DNA of 64,000 bases from an uncultured Flavobacteriaceae bacterium (lineage in GTDB: Bacteria; Bacteroidota; Bacteroidia; Flavobacteriales; Flavobacteriaceae), in NCBI GenBank assembly GCA_947500385.1, contig CANMSA010000018.1, positions 33,396-97,395 on the forward strand. The letters run 5' to 3'. The first letter of the stretch is position 1. Each line of letters begins with the position of its first letter. Both the position numbers and the translations under genes were made by a program. Below, in pieces: positions 26,634 to 35,811 of this stretch. The notes under the pieces are model-generated. The model had not been told where the DNA came from. It saw nothing but the letters and a program-made list of their open reading frames with translations, and did no database searches.

Positions 26634-27200
26634 TTACAACATTCCCAAATGTATTCCTTTATTATCAATATCAACTACAGTAGTATCTTCTGCATAATTT
26701 CGGGCACTACTATACTTCCAAGCGATTGGATCGGTTACGAAACCCTGTTCTACGGGGTTGTTGTGTATATAGTCTATTTTTTGTTTTATCACCTTTCCGC
26801 TCCAAAGTTCGATTGGTTTATTGTGTTGTTGCCAAAATTGTCTTTTGGCAACATTATTTTTCTTTTTTCCAGCTCGTTCCATCATCCATAAAAGCCATTC
26901 TTTTCTGCTTTCTTGTGGGTTTTCTTCTATCTCTTTGATCAATTTTCTAGCCGTGAAACCTTTAAAGTCCCGCAGTAGACCGGATGGGTCTTCCCTATCC
27001 GATCTAAAAACGAAATGTACATGGCTCGGCATAAAACAATAGGCAAATACCTCCATGCCTTTTTGCAAACGACAATGGGTCATGGCCTCCTCCAAAATCG
27101 AAAAATAGACTTGCCTTGTAAAGACATCTATCCAAAAGACGGTGGCAAAACTGATAAAATAAGCAGCAGTTGGGTTTCTGAATTTATATTTCCTACTCAT
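26634..27200 (-). CDS. REP-associated tyrosine transposase (RAYT), intact
   Basis: A 188-residue IS200/IS605-like Y1 transposase of the RAYT group. The HUH motif is HVHF near residue 61 (MPSHVHFVF), and the catalytic Tyr is in KIDYIHNNPV near 146. WKYSSARNY near the C-terminus is also typical. RAYTs nick single-stranded REP hairpins and are thought to spread them. The frame is complete from MSRKYKFRN. Matching REP-like palindromes flank it at 26593 and 27406, and a truncated paralogue lies directly downstream. Confidence 0.9.
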   Translation of the reverse strand: MSRKYKFRNPTAAYFISFATVFWIDVFTRQVYFSILEEAMTHCRLQKGMEVFAYCFMPSHVHFVFRSDREDPSGLLRDFKGFTARKLIKEIEENPQESRKEWLLWMMERAGKKKNNVAKRQFWQQHNKPIELWSGKVIKQKIDYIHNNPVEQGFVTDPIAWKYSSARNYAEDTTVVDIDNKGIHLGML

Positions 27201-27334
27201 TGCCGAAAGGTATACTGCTAAACTGAAATAAGCTTGCAGTATGGACTTTTAATCAAATCAATTGCCATAATGGCCCCAACGCTCCCTGAGTGTCTCGCCC
27301 GCGCTTTTGTAACTAACGGTTGCCTGAAAATTAA

Positions 27335-27364
27335 AATACCCACAGCACTGCTGCCGCGGGTATT
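27335..27364. terminator. Nested hairpin, terminator-like
   Basis: AATACCC and GGGTATT form a 7-base outer stem around an inner CAGC-ACT-GCTG hairpin. It is followed by a 23-base segment (27363-27385) repeated at 27696-27718. It may be the left-over terminator of a lost gene copy. Confidence 0.45.
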
Positions 27365-27385
27365 ATTCAATTCTTTGACTCTTAC
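27363..27385 (+). repeat. 23-base direct repeat, copy 1
   Basis: Matches 27696-27718 at 21 of 23 positions. Both copies follow a hairpin and precede a TACGA-containing palindrome, so hairpin, 23-mer and palindrome recur as one unit on either side of the XRE fragment. Confidence 0.65.
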
Positions 27386-27405
27386 GCCTTTTACTCAGAA
27401 CGGTA

Positions 27406-27420
27406 CGAGCGTGACGCTCG
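27406..27420. repeat. REP-like palindrome (CGAGCG / CGCTCG)
   Basis: Same 6-base stem as at 26593-26607, here with a TGA loop, followed by CACTAGCG and CTCGCGCCAGC. It lies just upstream of the broken XRE gene and may mark the insertion that removed its 5' half. Confidence 0.65.
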
Positions 27421-27449
27421 CACTAGCGATTCGTTTTGCTCGCGCCAGC

Positions 27450-27669
27450 AGGGGGGAAACCCTCCATTGAGACGGCACGCAGGTTGGCCAATGCACTGAA
27501 CGTTACCCTGGATTACTTGGTAGGCGACAGTGATACGGTTCTCTTCGATAGGGATGTGACCAAACGTATAGAGGCCATCGTCAATATGGACGGTGAGGAT
27601 AAAATCGCATTGTTCAAGATCATAGATGCTTACATACGTGACTTCAAGGCTAAAAAAGCTTACGCATAA
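27450..27669 (+). pseudogene. XRE-family regulator, 3' fragment
   Basis: The frame reads KPSIETARRLANALNVTLDYLVGDSD, the C-terminal half of an XRE/Cro-type helix-turn-helix. A helical tail (KRIEAIVNMDGEDKIALFKIIDAYIRDFKAK) follows, typical of small flavobacterial XRE regulators that dimerise. The first about 30-40 residues, including the recognition helix, are absent; the sequence upstream is a GC-rich REP-like palindrome. A TTG at 27436 could start translation but would give a protein without an intact HTH. Confidence 0.75.
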
Positions 27670-27674
27670 AAAAA

Positions 27675-27692
27675 CCACAACTTTCGCTGTGG
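27675..27692 (+). terminator. Terminator of the XRE fragment
   Basis: CCACA and TGTGG stem with an 8-base loop, preceded by an A-run and followed by CCCTTATT; it starts five bases after the XRE stop. Confidence 0.6.
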
Positions 27693-27695
27693 CCC

Positions 27696-27718
27696 TTATT
27701 CATTTCTTTAACTCTTAC
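27696..27718 (+). repeat. 23-base direct repeat, copy 2
   Basis: Second copy of the 23-mer at 27363-27385 (two mismatches), here after the XRE terminator and before the hairpin CGAAGT-TGCAA-ACTTCG (27730-27746). Confidence 0.65.
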
Positions 27719-27758
27719 TCACAACGCTACGAAGTTGCAAACTTCGCAGAGCGGGAGA

Positions 27759-28661
27759 TTACTCTCGCGCTAGCGCGAGGAGAGTATCCTTAACATAAAC
27801 TTTTTTTGCAAAGTAAATCTTACGTTCTTTCATGTCAAAAGAATCCTGACTTATTTCATTCGGCTTTATCTCATTATTTTCAGATAAAAAACCTCGAATA
27901 TACTTTGTACCCGGTTCATTGAATTCCAAACCAAATGATACATAAAGGTTGTACTTCTCATGATTATCTAGAATTCCCTCTTTTTTGATGCTGGGCAATG
28001 TATCCCATTCCACTTCCTTTATATTAGAAAAATCTTCATTAATATCACTTAAAGATCCTTTGGGGATACCAACAAATACATCAGATTTGTACGATAAAAG
28101 AGGCTCTTTTAAATTCACCAGAATCTTAACCGGCTCATAAATGTTGACTGTATCTTTGGAAAGTCTAAATTCCAAATAATTACCCTTACCCACAATTGTA
28201 TCTTCTTTCTTGTCAAAATGCCAACCTTGATTCAAGTATTCTTCTCCTCCTAAATTTATATACTGTAAAACTTCGGATAGCGTTCCGCCTGGTCTATACA
28301 AAAACCATTTGCCTATCCTATTGCCATTAATAAAAGTAAGACCCTCTCTTTGTTTTGAGCCGTCAGGAAAATATTCAATAATTCTTAGGGTATCATTGGC
28401 ATGATAGTACTTGGTTTTATTTACAATGTTTTTGGGTTCTTCATAGTAGTATTGTGAGGAATCAACTTTTTCCCCAGCTACATAACTGTGGACTTCTTTA
28501 AGTCCACCCGTTTCATAATATTCTTTATAGACTCCTTCTATTTGGTCGTTTTCTAAAATATAATCAGTCTTAATCGAACCATTTTCGTAATATTCTTTTT
28601 TCCTCGATTCACACGATATTAGAAGTGCATAAATCAAGAACATACTAACTATCTTTTGCAT
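27759..28661 (-). CDS. MORN-repeat lipoprotein after the RHS gene, possible immunity protein
   Basis: A 300-residue predicted lipoprotein with lipobox LISC (Cys17). Residues about 20-140 carry MORN_2/YwqK-like repeats (KEYYENGSIKTDY, KEYYETGGLKEV, YFPDGSKQREG, YRPGGTLSEV). The C-terminal half is beta-rich and not recognised. The ATG starts at the base next to the RHS stop (TAGATG), so the two are tightly coupled. A gene directly downstream of an RHS effector is often its immunity gene, and YwqK-like proteins are annotated as antitoxins, so that role is a reasonable inference. The last codons (LLALARE) and stop are built from a perfect 16-base palindrome (27764-27779). Confidence 0.75.
   Translation of the reverse strand: MQKIVSMFLIYALLISCESRKKEYYENGSIKTDYILENDQIEGVYKEYYETGGLKEVHSYVAGEKVDSSQYYYEEPKNIVNKTKYYHANDTLRIIEYFPDGSKQREGLTFINGNRIGKWFLYRPGGTLSEVLQYINLGGEEYLNQGWHFDKKEDTIVGKGNYLEFRLSKDTVNIYEPVKILVNLKEPLLSYKSDVFVGIPKGSLSDINEDFSNIKEVEWDTLPSIKKEGILDNHEKYNLYVSFGLEFNEPGTKYIRGFLSENNEIKPNEISQDSFDMKERKIYFAKKVYVKDTLLALARE
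27764..27779. repeat. 16-base perfect palindrome at the gene end
   Basis: CTCGCGCTAGCGCGAG, overlapping the last codons of the MORN lipoprotein gene. It resembles the other GC-rich palindromes of this region (CGCTAGCG core) and may also serve as terminator hairpin for the RHS operon. Confidence 0.7.
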
Positions 28662-31600
28662 CTATTCAAATTTTTTCTTTACAGTTACACTATCTATATC
28701 GTCGCCAGACAACATAAGTTTTATCGCTTCGTTAGCATTCTTGCTCCCAACTGGATCTTCATTTATAAACCCTCTCATTTCAGGGTCTTTGGTTGAAAAA
28801 CCTTCTACCATATATGTTAAGGTATCGGGCTCATTAGCATTTCCGCTCATGATTGTTGAAACAGCATCTACAGCTTTACTCCCTTTTTTAAATCCACCAC
28901 TATTTTTCCTGCCACTTTCAGCTACGCTTCTTCCCATCGATGTTTTGCTTGGTCCTGTATTAGATGGTCCGCTTTTAGTTGAAAACTTCATTTTGTTAGC
29001 ATTTTTTGAAGCATTTCCCGCTGACTTTAAGGCATCACCATCAATAAAATCATGGCGACCACCATCGGTAGTATCACTATCATCCCCTGCGCTATCTTCA
29101 ACTAATATAGTAATCCTATCTTCTTCTGAAGTCCTTTTCCTATCTCCCGAGACCCAATCACTGGTTGCATCACCTTCTATATTAACTGCATCCACTGATG
29201 CCAAGGCACTTTTAATATCATTGTTCATAGACTTCAATCCATTAACCATGCTTTTTAAAGTCTCCTTGAACTCCATTTTGAATATTCCCCAACGAGATGA
29301 GCAATCCTCCCCTTTAGGACATGGCATCATACCATCGTAATCAATAAAATATATCGGATTATCGAACGCATAGTTATAGGGCGAGTGCCTACGCATCTGC
29401 TCGGCCAACGGATCTAGGTTCATCCATCTACCCAATGCAGGGTCATAGTTCCTTGCTGTAATATCATACCAATTAAGATTCAGCTCTTCTTGAAATTCCT
29501 TGCCGCCGAACATAAAACGTTTCGCGACCGAGTTACCCAATGGACTTATATTACCGTTATAGCCACGATGCGATAATCCATAAGGGTAGTAATTGGTTTC
29601 CTTGATGATTTCCGTTGCAGGATCAATGGTTCCGTTCCCATCAGCATCCGTATACGATAATCTTATATTTTCCAAATGGTCTTTGAACCTGTATACATAG
29701 GAATAGTTCCCATTGTCCACGTCCACATAACCTTCAGGGGTATTGAAGAACTGCAACGTTCCACCTTCATAGACATGGTTCCCAGTGTATTCCGTATATG
29801 CTCCGTTGCTCGCGGTCTTTTCCAATTTCATACCAGCGGCATCATAAACGTAGTTTATCACACCACCACTACTGAAACTCACCTGCACCGGAAGGTTCAA
29901 ATGGTTATAGGCGATACTTGTTATCCCCTTGTTGGCATCGGATGTCATGTTGCCGTTAACATCATAGGTATAATCGTTAGAAGTATCCGTAGCCGTATTC
30001 ACCGCATCGTCCTTAAAACCATATTGGTCCGTAGGAGCTGCATCGGCAACCTTTGCCAATTGGTTGCTGTTCGGAAAATAGGAATAGGTAAGGTCGTCCA
30101 TGACACCCCAGTTGCTATTGATATTGAGATCAGGGTTTTCCACTACCCAACCATCGCGTTTCAAATCCTTTATATTCCCGTTCTTATCATAGCCTACGGA
30201 AGAAAGGTCAAGCTTGCCTGTATTGTCAGTAGCCTCAGTAATACGATTAAGCGCATCATAGGTATAGGTATACTTCTTAAGGCTGTTGTCCGTATTTTGA
30301 GTGCGCCAGTAAATCCTAGAGATGTTTCCATTATATAAGGCTTCGGCGCCAGCATCAGGGGCGTTATACATAATGACCTGGTTGTAAAGATCGTCGCGCA
30401 TGTTCCCCGGTTCGTTAATGCTGGTAAGCCAACCCCTTATATTGTACTCGTAATCCACTTTCTGCAGATGGTCCTCAGTGGTATTTCCCACTTTCTTTTC
30501 GACCAACTGCCCAATACCATCATATTCATTGAGAGCGATTAACTCAGTATTGCCGCCCAGTTCTTGCAACTGGCGTTTGAGCCGGCCCTGGTGGTCGTAT
30601 TCCATCAAATCTACCGTTACTATGGGGGCATTCGTACCTCGGGTATGGGTCGTTTTGACCTTTAAGGGTTTGCCCACAAAGTCCAGCTCGGTCTCTACCA
30701 CATCCTCGGTATCGAGATAGCTATTTTCACTTTTGGTATAGATCGGCCGCCCTTTTTGGTCATAGGCGGTGAGCGTAGTGATCCAATCGTTTTCGCCCAG
30801 TACCCGTACCTTGCTAACGGTGGCCAGCCCCTGCACCTGATCGGTCACCGCCTGACCGTAGATACTCCCTGTAGGTTTGGCGATGCCATCACGGGTAGTA
30901 TTATAACCATCGTAATAGTTAATGGTATGCAATTCCCCATAGCTGCTGTTAGGATAGCCTGTGTTCGTATAGCCAACACTGGTGCCATCGATCGAGGTGC
31001 TGCCATTGGAGACCCAGAGGTCTCCGGTATACGCATCCACCAAGGTCTGGTGTGATTCTCGATCGTCACTACTGTTGATAAAACCGGTATAGGCCACTCG
31101 CCCGTGCCGATCGTATTTGGTATAGAGCCATTTGCCATCATTTTTCAGATTGGCATCTTGGGTCATCACCGGTTGATCCAGTTTGTTGTATACGATATAC
31201 TCCCAACCCTTTCCTGGAATCTTCTTTTCCACCAAACGATTGCGAAGGTCGTAACGGTATTGGTAGCCCAGATCGGTCATATTCGCAGTGCTCCCGTTCA
31301 TTTTTGGGCTCAGCACATAGGTAAGGTTCCCAAAATCGTCGTAGATATAATACGTATCATGGGTCGTGGTATTATAGGTACGTTTGAGCACTACCTGCCC
31401 GTTTTTGTTGGTAAACTCTTCGGTGGTATGGTCATTGCCGCTGGTCCAGTTTTCGTCTTTGGTCACCGTTTTAGTGAGTTCTCCCGCGGCATAGTTCCCC
31501 GGTGAAGAAACCGCCGGTACGTAAACGCCATCGGTGAGAGTCGTGGTGACATCAAAGCGTTTTACCTCGGCGGCGGTATTGGTGGCATACTCGAATTTAA

Positions 31601-32282
31601 TCTCGTGCCCTCCACCGATCCGCCAGTCCTCCCCCGGAGCGCCTTGTTGCAGTACCCGGTTTAAAGGAGAGGCCTCAAAGACCTTTTCCGAGAAGGGGTT
31701 GCGATTGTTCGTATTGAGATCCTGCGGATAATTCGCGTAGTAATAGTCCCCTGTCTTCCCTTCGGTACCACTGCGCAGCTGTCCAAAACCGGTGGTGGGA
31801 TCTTCATAAGGCAAGAATTCCTGTACCATGCGGCCGTAATCGTCATAGGCCATATGGGTCACCAAGTCCTTAACACCGCCCGAGGCCTTGAGCTGTTGTT
31901 GTTGCAACCCTCTGCCGAGCCCATCGAAATAGGTGATGGATTCATGCACATCGGCCTCTAACGCACTGGACGCCGTAAAGTTGTCCATCGCCTTTTGATA
32001 CACCCGTGTGAAAATATAGTTTTCATCGGTAAAGGCACTGGGTGTCGTATATGAAGGCTGTGGCAGGGGCGCTACTCCGATCACCGCCGAAAAGATGGCT
32101 CCGTTCCTAATATGCACCCCCGGGTTCAGGGTAATGCATTCGGAAGCGTTCAAATCGTCTGACTGCCCCGGATTTAAGATAAAGGAAGTTTGCCCGTTTT
32201 CAGGGCGAACAAGATTGGTTTCTTGTGAAAAAACAACAAGTCCCAAGCTCAAAAATACGAAGGTAGATAGTAGTTTTTTCAT
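28662..32282 (-). CDS. RHS-repeat protein with DUF6443 and variable C-terminus
   Basis: A 1206-residue exported RHS/YD-repeat protein. After signal peptide 1-19 (ending VFSQ) comes a DUF6443 region (about 75-200, YFDGLGRGLQQQQ, YDDYGRMVQEFLPY). Many YD repeats follow (YDDFGNLTYVLSP, YDRHGRVAYTG, YDALNRITEATD), then an RHS core block near 930-980 (FGGKEFQEELNLNWYDITARNYDPALGRWMNLDPLAEQ, NYAFDNPIYFIDYDG). The last about 225 residues, after DYDG, differ in style and are Ser/Lys/Asp-rich, the usual site of a polymorphic toxin domain; no known toxin motif is seen. It lies between the YD-repeat partner (3-base gap) and the lipoprotein (no gap). Confidence 0.92.
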   Translation of the reverse strand: MKKLLSTFVFLSLGLVVFSQETNLVRPENGQTSFILNPGQSDDLNASECITLNPGVHIRNGAIFSAVIGVAPLPQPSYTTPSAFTDENYIFTRVYQKAMDNFTASSALEADVHESITYFDGLGRGLQQQQLKASGGVKDLVTHMAYDDYGRMVQEFLPYEDPTTGFGQLRSGTEGKTGDYYYANYPQDLNTNNRNPFSEKVFEASPLNRVLQQGAPGEDWRIGGGHEIKFEYATNTAAEVKRFDVTTTLTDGVYVPAVSSPGNYAAGELTKTVTKDENWTSGNDHTTEEFTNKNGQVVLKRTYNTTTHDTYYIYDDFGNLTYVLSPKMNGSTANMTDLGYQYRYDLRNRLVEKKIPGKGWEYIVYNKLDQPVMTQDANLKNDGKWLYTKYDRHGRVAYTGFINSSDDRESHQTLVDAYTGDLWVSNGSTSIDGTSVGYTNTGYPNSSYGELHTINYYDGYNTTRDGIAKPTGSIYGQAVTDQVQGLATVSKVRVLGENDWITTLTAYDQKGRPIYTKSENSYLDTEDVVETELDFVGKPLKVKTTHTRGTNAPIVTVDLMEYDHQGRLKRQLQELGGNTELIALNEYDGIGQLVEKKVGNTTEDHLQKVDYEYNIRGWLTSINEPGNMRDDLYNQVIMYNAPDAGAEALYNGNISRIYWRTQNTDNSLKKYTYTYDALNRITEATDNTGKLDLSSVGYDKNGNIKDLKRDGWVVENPDLNINSNWGVMDDLTYSYFPNSNQLAKVADAAPTDQYGFKDDAVNTATDTSNDYTYDVNGNMTSDANKGITSIAYNHLNLPVQVSFSSGGVINYVYDAAGMKLEKTASNGAYTEYTGNHVYEGGTLQFFNTPEGYVDVDNGNYSYVYRFKDHLENIRLSYTDADGNGTIDPATEIIKETNYYPYGLSHRGYNGNISPLGNSVAKRFMFGGKEFQEELNLNWYDITARNYDPALGRWMNLDPLAEQMRRHSPYNYAFDNPIYFIDYDGMMPCPKGEDCSSRWGIFKMEFKETLKSMVNGLKSMNNDIKSALASVDAVNIEGDATSDWVSGDRKRTSEEDRITILVEDSAGDDSDTTDGGRHDFIDGDALKSAGNASKNANKMKFSTKSGPSNTGPSKTSMGRSVAESGRKNSGGFKKGSKAVDAVSTIMSGNANEPDTLTYMVEGFSTKDPEMRGFINEDPVGSKNANEAIKLMLSGDDIDSVTVKKKFE

Positions 32283-32285
32283 GGT

Positions 32286-35200
32286 CTATTGTTGGTTTTT
32301 AAAGTGGTATTCATAATCGCTTACGAGTTTTCCGGCATCGTCCTTCACGGTCTTGAGCCTATTGCGGGCATCGTATTCAAAGGTATTCGTATACCCTCTA
32401 GGGTCGGTTATCGTGGCTACCCCGACCAGTGGTTTGTAGGTATAGGTGGTGATCATCGCCTGTGAGAGGGCTGTATTGCTTCGCAGGGCATCGATCGCCG
32501 TGATATCGGTCTCGTCGAAAGTGGCCAGCCCTGCTTCGTTAGTACTCAGCGCCGTTGCCACCTCGGCCTTGGTCACCCCCTCGATCTTGGCAATCGGGTA
32601 ACGGTCGTCATACCCCCAAAGGTAGACGGTGGTGGGACCGTTCTCTTGTTTTGCCATTCGGAGGTTGCCGTTCTGATAAAAATCGAAGGTCACCCGGTCC
32701 TCCTGGGCGCTGACATCTTTCTTGGTCTTGATAACGGTGGGTAGTACCGCCGCCCCGAAGGTCCCATAGGTGTTCTCCCGGGAAGACATTAATTGGTTCC
32801 CATCAACCTTCACCGTCTCCGTTTTGACTACTTCGACCAAACAGTTCTTATTGATCAAACTATTGATATTTTCATCGGTCGGGTAGCGATAGGTGGTCTC
32901 ATAGACCTCTCCCTTGCTATCGGTCATTGTTTTTTTTCTGGGCAGATAGAGCGAACCGGTACTCTCGTCATAGGTCGTCTCTTCTACGGAAGTGACCGTG
33001 CCTTCGGGGTAAACTGTCTCGGTCTTGGAATAGTTGACGCCGCCATAAGCCCCGTTGGCAAAAGTCGTGGTCGCCTTAAAGGGCGCCCAGGCACGGCTCA
33101 ATACCTCTTCATAGCCCTCGGCAATGGGGTTTGTGATATAAGCTGGAGGTACACACCCTTGTTCAGGGGATGGTGGGTTGCAGTTCCAACTATCAAGATA
33201 TACCAGTTTATAAAAGTCATTGTTGGGGTCTGAATCTCCTGTATTGAACCCTTTGATCAAAATGGTCTTCCCAAAATATTCTTCTCCACTGGAGACCACC
33301 AGACTATGAATTTTGATTGGACGATCGATCGTCTCGTAATAATCGATCTCTTCCCGGGCCACCGTATCGTTCGCCAGATTCTTCATCGTCTTTTTCATGA
33401 CATTGCCTGCTCGAAGACTGGGGATGAACATATTTTCATAGGGAGCCGTGTTGCGTGGTGTAGTACCTTGGCTCCCGGCATAGTATTCGTAGGTAGTGCT
33501 GCCTATATTAGTATTGCCACTGGTACGCGTTTCGGTAACCAAACAATAGGAAATATAGGGTTCGGAACCGCGTGCAAAGGTCGCTTGGCGTACCAATTGG
33601 CCCTTGTTCCCATTTTGGGTGGTGCCCGATCGGCCATCGATCAGATCGATCGCATAGTTAACCGTACCCGTGCTTTTATCTTCACTGTCGGTATAGGTAT
33701 ATTGTTTTTGTTGTGCGATTTCATTCGCCTTGGTATAGTCGGTAATCGAAGCGATACGGTTGCCGCCTACCGCAATGTTCTGATACACAAGGTTGTTCGA
33801 AGTTTTGATAAGACGTAAGCTGGAATTGCCATACTCATTGGTGGCGCCATCGGGTCCCACTACGATGATGGCGGCATAATTCCCCTCGGTCAGGTTCATG
33901 GTACTGGTCTCACTGGCGTATAAAAAACGACTTTCATTACCGCCTATATTTTGAAAATCACAATAATTCTGGAAAGGCGGAGAGTTTTCATCGAGTTTCA
34001 CAATAATTGCCAGGGCCTCGCTCGAGGTGGCGGTGTATATTAGATCATAGACTCCGGCTCCGGTAGCAAGAATGGTAAAATTATCGATTTTCATTTTTGG
34101 ATCCAAAGGTGGCGCAAAACGGTCATCGCATAGATTGCCATCCTCATCCCTATTGAGCTCGGGGGTGGTAAGGCTGAATTCATTGATCTCCAAGTTGAGC
34201 GGTGCAATGCTAAAAGGGCTGGGAACCAGTTTGTTTACATCGTGGCTCTCATACTCGTATATGGTATGGCCCTTGGTGGGGTAGGTGACCTTTTCGAGCA
34301 TGCCGATGCGCATGGCCGCCGAATTGGGCTCCCGGTCTGCCCCTGCAAAGGTCAGGTTGTCGGTCTCATAAAAGGGAAAAAGGGTGCTGTTCCCAGCCGC
34401 ATTGTAATACCCATAATAATCCTGGTCGAAACTGAATCGAGAGGGCAGATTATCGGGCACATGGTATTCGAAGGCGAAGGTCTCATAGTCGTTATCGTCC
34501 GTTCCCTTGATGGTATAACCGTTGAGTTTTAGGCGGATGTCGTAGTAATTCTTGGTGAATCCTCCACTACCGGGTACCTGCCCGTCGAGATTAAAATAGT
34601 CATCATTGTCGAAAACAATGCTCTTGAGCTCGGTTCCTTCGTTGTTGAAAAGATCTATAGAGGCCAAACGAGAGTTCACCACACTGGTGGTCACATCATA
34701 GCGGTCCCCGAAGTTGAAAGTGGCCAGGGTCTTGCTATTGTGAACGATGCCAGTCATGAATTTCTGCTTGATCTTAGTGGTCACTTCGCTGAATTTCGCT
34801 ACTGGCGGATTGGGGTAATTGGTTACATTCGGCAGCAGTTCGGTGGTTCCGGAACCTGCAGCGGTGGCGAAGGCTAAATTGTCAGAAGTCCCGGCCTGTT
34901 TGTAGGAGAACTCGAAGGTATCCTTGCCGTTCTTGGAAATGACTTTGGTCAATAGCCAGGAGGAGGCGAATCGAGTATTGCCAAAATCCCCGAGGAGATC
35001 ACCCCCTGAACCGTCCTCGGCAATCGCATCGTTGGCATTGGTACGGGTAGTCTCCTCGATTTCCTCAAAGAAATACTGGGTGCCGTCTTCGCCAGTAATC
35101 TTCCAGCCCGCTATATAGTTTGGTGTGGTGGCAGAGAGGTAGGGTTCCACTTTGATACGGGGATTGTTCATGACCCTAGGCACATTTACGCCGCTTACTC

Positions 35201-35798
35201 TTTCGAAAACGATCGTTTCGTTCAGGCCCATGACATTCAGACTAAAATAATCGGCCTGGGTTTCTACGTAGTTTGTATTCACCAAGTAGAGGAACTCCGC
35301 GTAGCGCTTGGCATCGGCCGCCGTGTCGAAGGTGAGGTTGGCATGGCTATCGGTCATCAGCATGTTTACATAGCTCTCTGCCTCGATGGCCGTGGCATTG
35401 TCATTGAATATCGTTTTATAGGCGTTGTCGACCGCAATATAATCGTCCGGTAAGCCATTGGTAGTACGTGAAATACGCCCTCCTGCATTCAGGTTCCAGG
35501 AAAGCCCCACCCAGCTGGCCTGTTGCTCTACCGGTATACCGGAAGCATCATAGGTCAGGGAGATGGGTACGCTCATCTCGCGCCCTTCAATGGTACATAG
35601 ACTTTGGTTGATTTGTGGTACCCCTGTGAACATGCTCACCTGGGTATCGCCATATTTGGCAAAGGCCGCTGCCTCGGGAGAGTTGGGGATGTTGACCATT
35701 TTTGAGACCTCCCCAGAATAGAAATCGGGTTCTTCCTGCGCAAACATGGTCAATGTGAGGCATGAAATTAGGAGTGTTAATAGCTGTTTTGTATTCAT
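32286..35798 (-). CDS. Large YD-repeat partner protein of the RHS gene
   Basis: A 1170-residue exported protein (signal MNTKQLLTLLISCLTLTMFAQ). The N-terminal region (NIPNSPEAAAFAKYGDTQVSMFTGVP, LTYDASGIPVEQQASWVGLSWNLNAGGRISR) is typical of Bacteroidetes proteins encoded before RHS genes and recalls the SpvB/TcaC shell components of Tc toxins. The C-terminus ends in YD repeats (ITDPRGYTNTFEYDARNRLKTVKDDAG). Likely role: shell or export partner that encloses or presents the RHS effector at the surface; this is inferred from Tc/RHS architecture. Start ATG 35798; gap of 13 bases to the upstream tail-fibre-like gene. Confidence 0.88.
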   Translation of the reverse strand: MNTKQLLTLLISCLTLTMFAQEEPDFYSGEVSKMVNIPNSPEAAAFAKYGDTQVSMFTGVPQINQSLCTIEGREMSVPISLTYDASGIPVEQQASWVGLSWNLNAGGRISRTTNGLPDDYIAVDNAYKTIFNDNATAIEAESYVNMLMTDSHANLTFDTAADAKRYAEFLYLVNTNYVETQADYFSLNVMGLNETIVFERVSGVNVPRVMNNPRIKVEPYLSATTPNYIAGWKITGEDGTQYFFEEIEETTRTNANDAIAEDGSGGDLLGDFGNTRFASSWLLTKVISKNGKDTFEFSYKQAGTSDNLAFATAAGSGTTELLPNVTNYPNPPVAKFSEVTTKIKQKFMTGIVHNSKTLATFNFGDRYDVTTSVVNSRLASIDLFNNEGTELKSIVFDNDDYFNLDGQVPGSGGFTKNYYDIRLKLNGYTIKGTDDNDYETFAFEYHVPDNLPSRFSFDQDYYGYYNAAGNSTLFPFYETDNLTFAGADREPNSAAMRIGMLEKVTYPTKGHTIYEYESHDVNKLVPSPFSIAPLNLEINEFSLTTPELNRDEDGNLCDDRFAPPLDPKMKIDNFTILATGAGVYDLIYTATSSEALAIIVKLDENSPPFQNYCDFQNIGGNESRFLYASETSTMNLTEGNYAAIIVVGPDGATNEYGNSSLRLIKTSNNLVYQNIAVGGNRIASITDYTKANEIAQQKQYTYTDSEDKSTGTVNYAIDLIDGRSGTTQNGNKGQLVRQATFARGSEPYISYCLVTETRTSGNTNIGSTTYEYYAGSQGTTPRNTAPYENMFIPSLRAGNVMKKTMKNLANDTVAREEIDYYETIDRPIKIHSLVVSSGEEYFGKTILIKGFNTGDSDPNNDFYKLVYLDSWNCNPPSPEQGCVPPAYITNPIAEGYEEVLSRAWAPFKATTTFANGAYGGVNYSKTETVYPEGTVTSVEETTYDESTGSLYLPRKKTMTDSKGEVYETTYRYPTDENINSLINKNCLVEVVKTETVKVDGNQLMSSRENTYGTFGAAVLPTVIKTKKDVSAQEDRVTFDFYQNGNLRMAKQENGPTTVYLWGYDDRYPIAKIEGVTKAEVATALSTNEAGLATFDETDITAIDALRSNTALSQAMITTYTYKPLVGVATITDPRGYTNTFEYDARNRLKTVKDDAGKLVSDYEYHFKNQQ

Positions 35799-35811
35799 CT
35801 GCTGTACTGTT

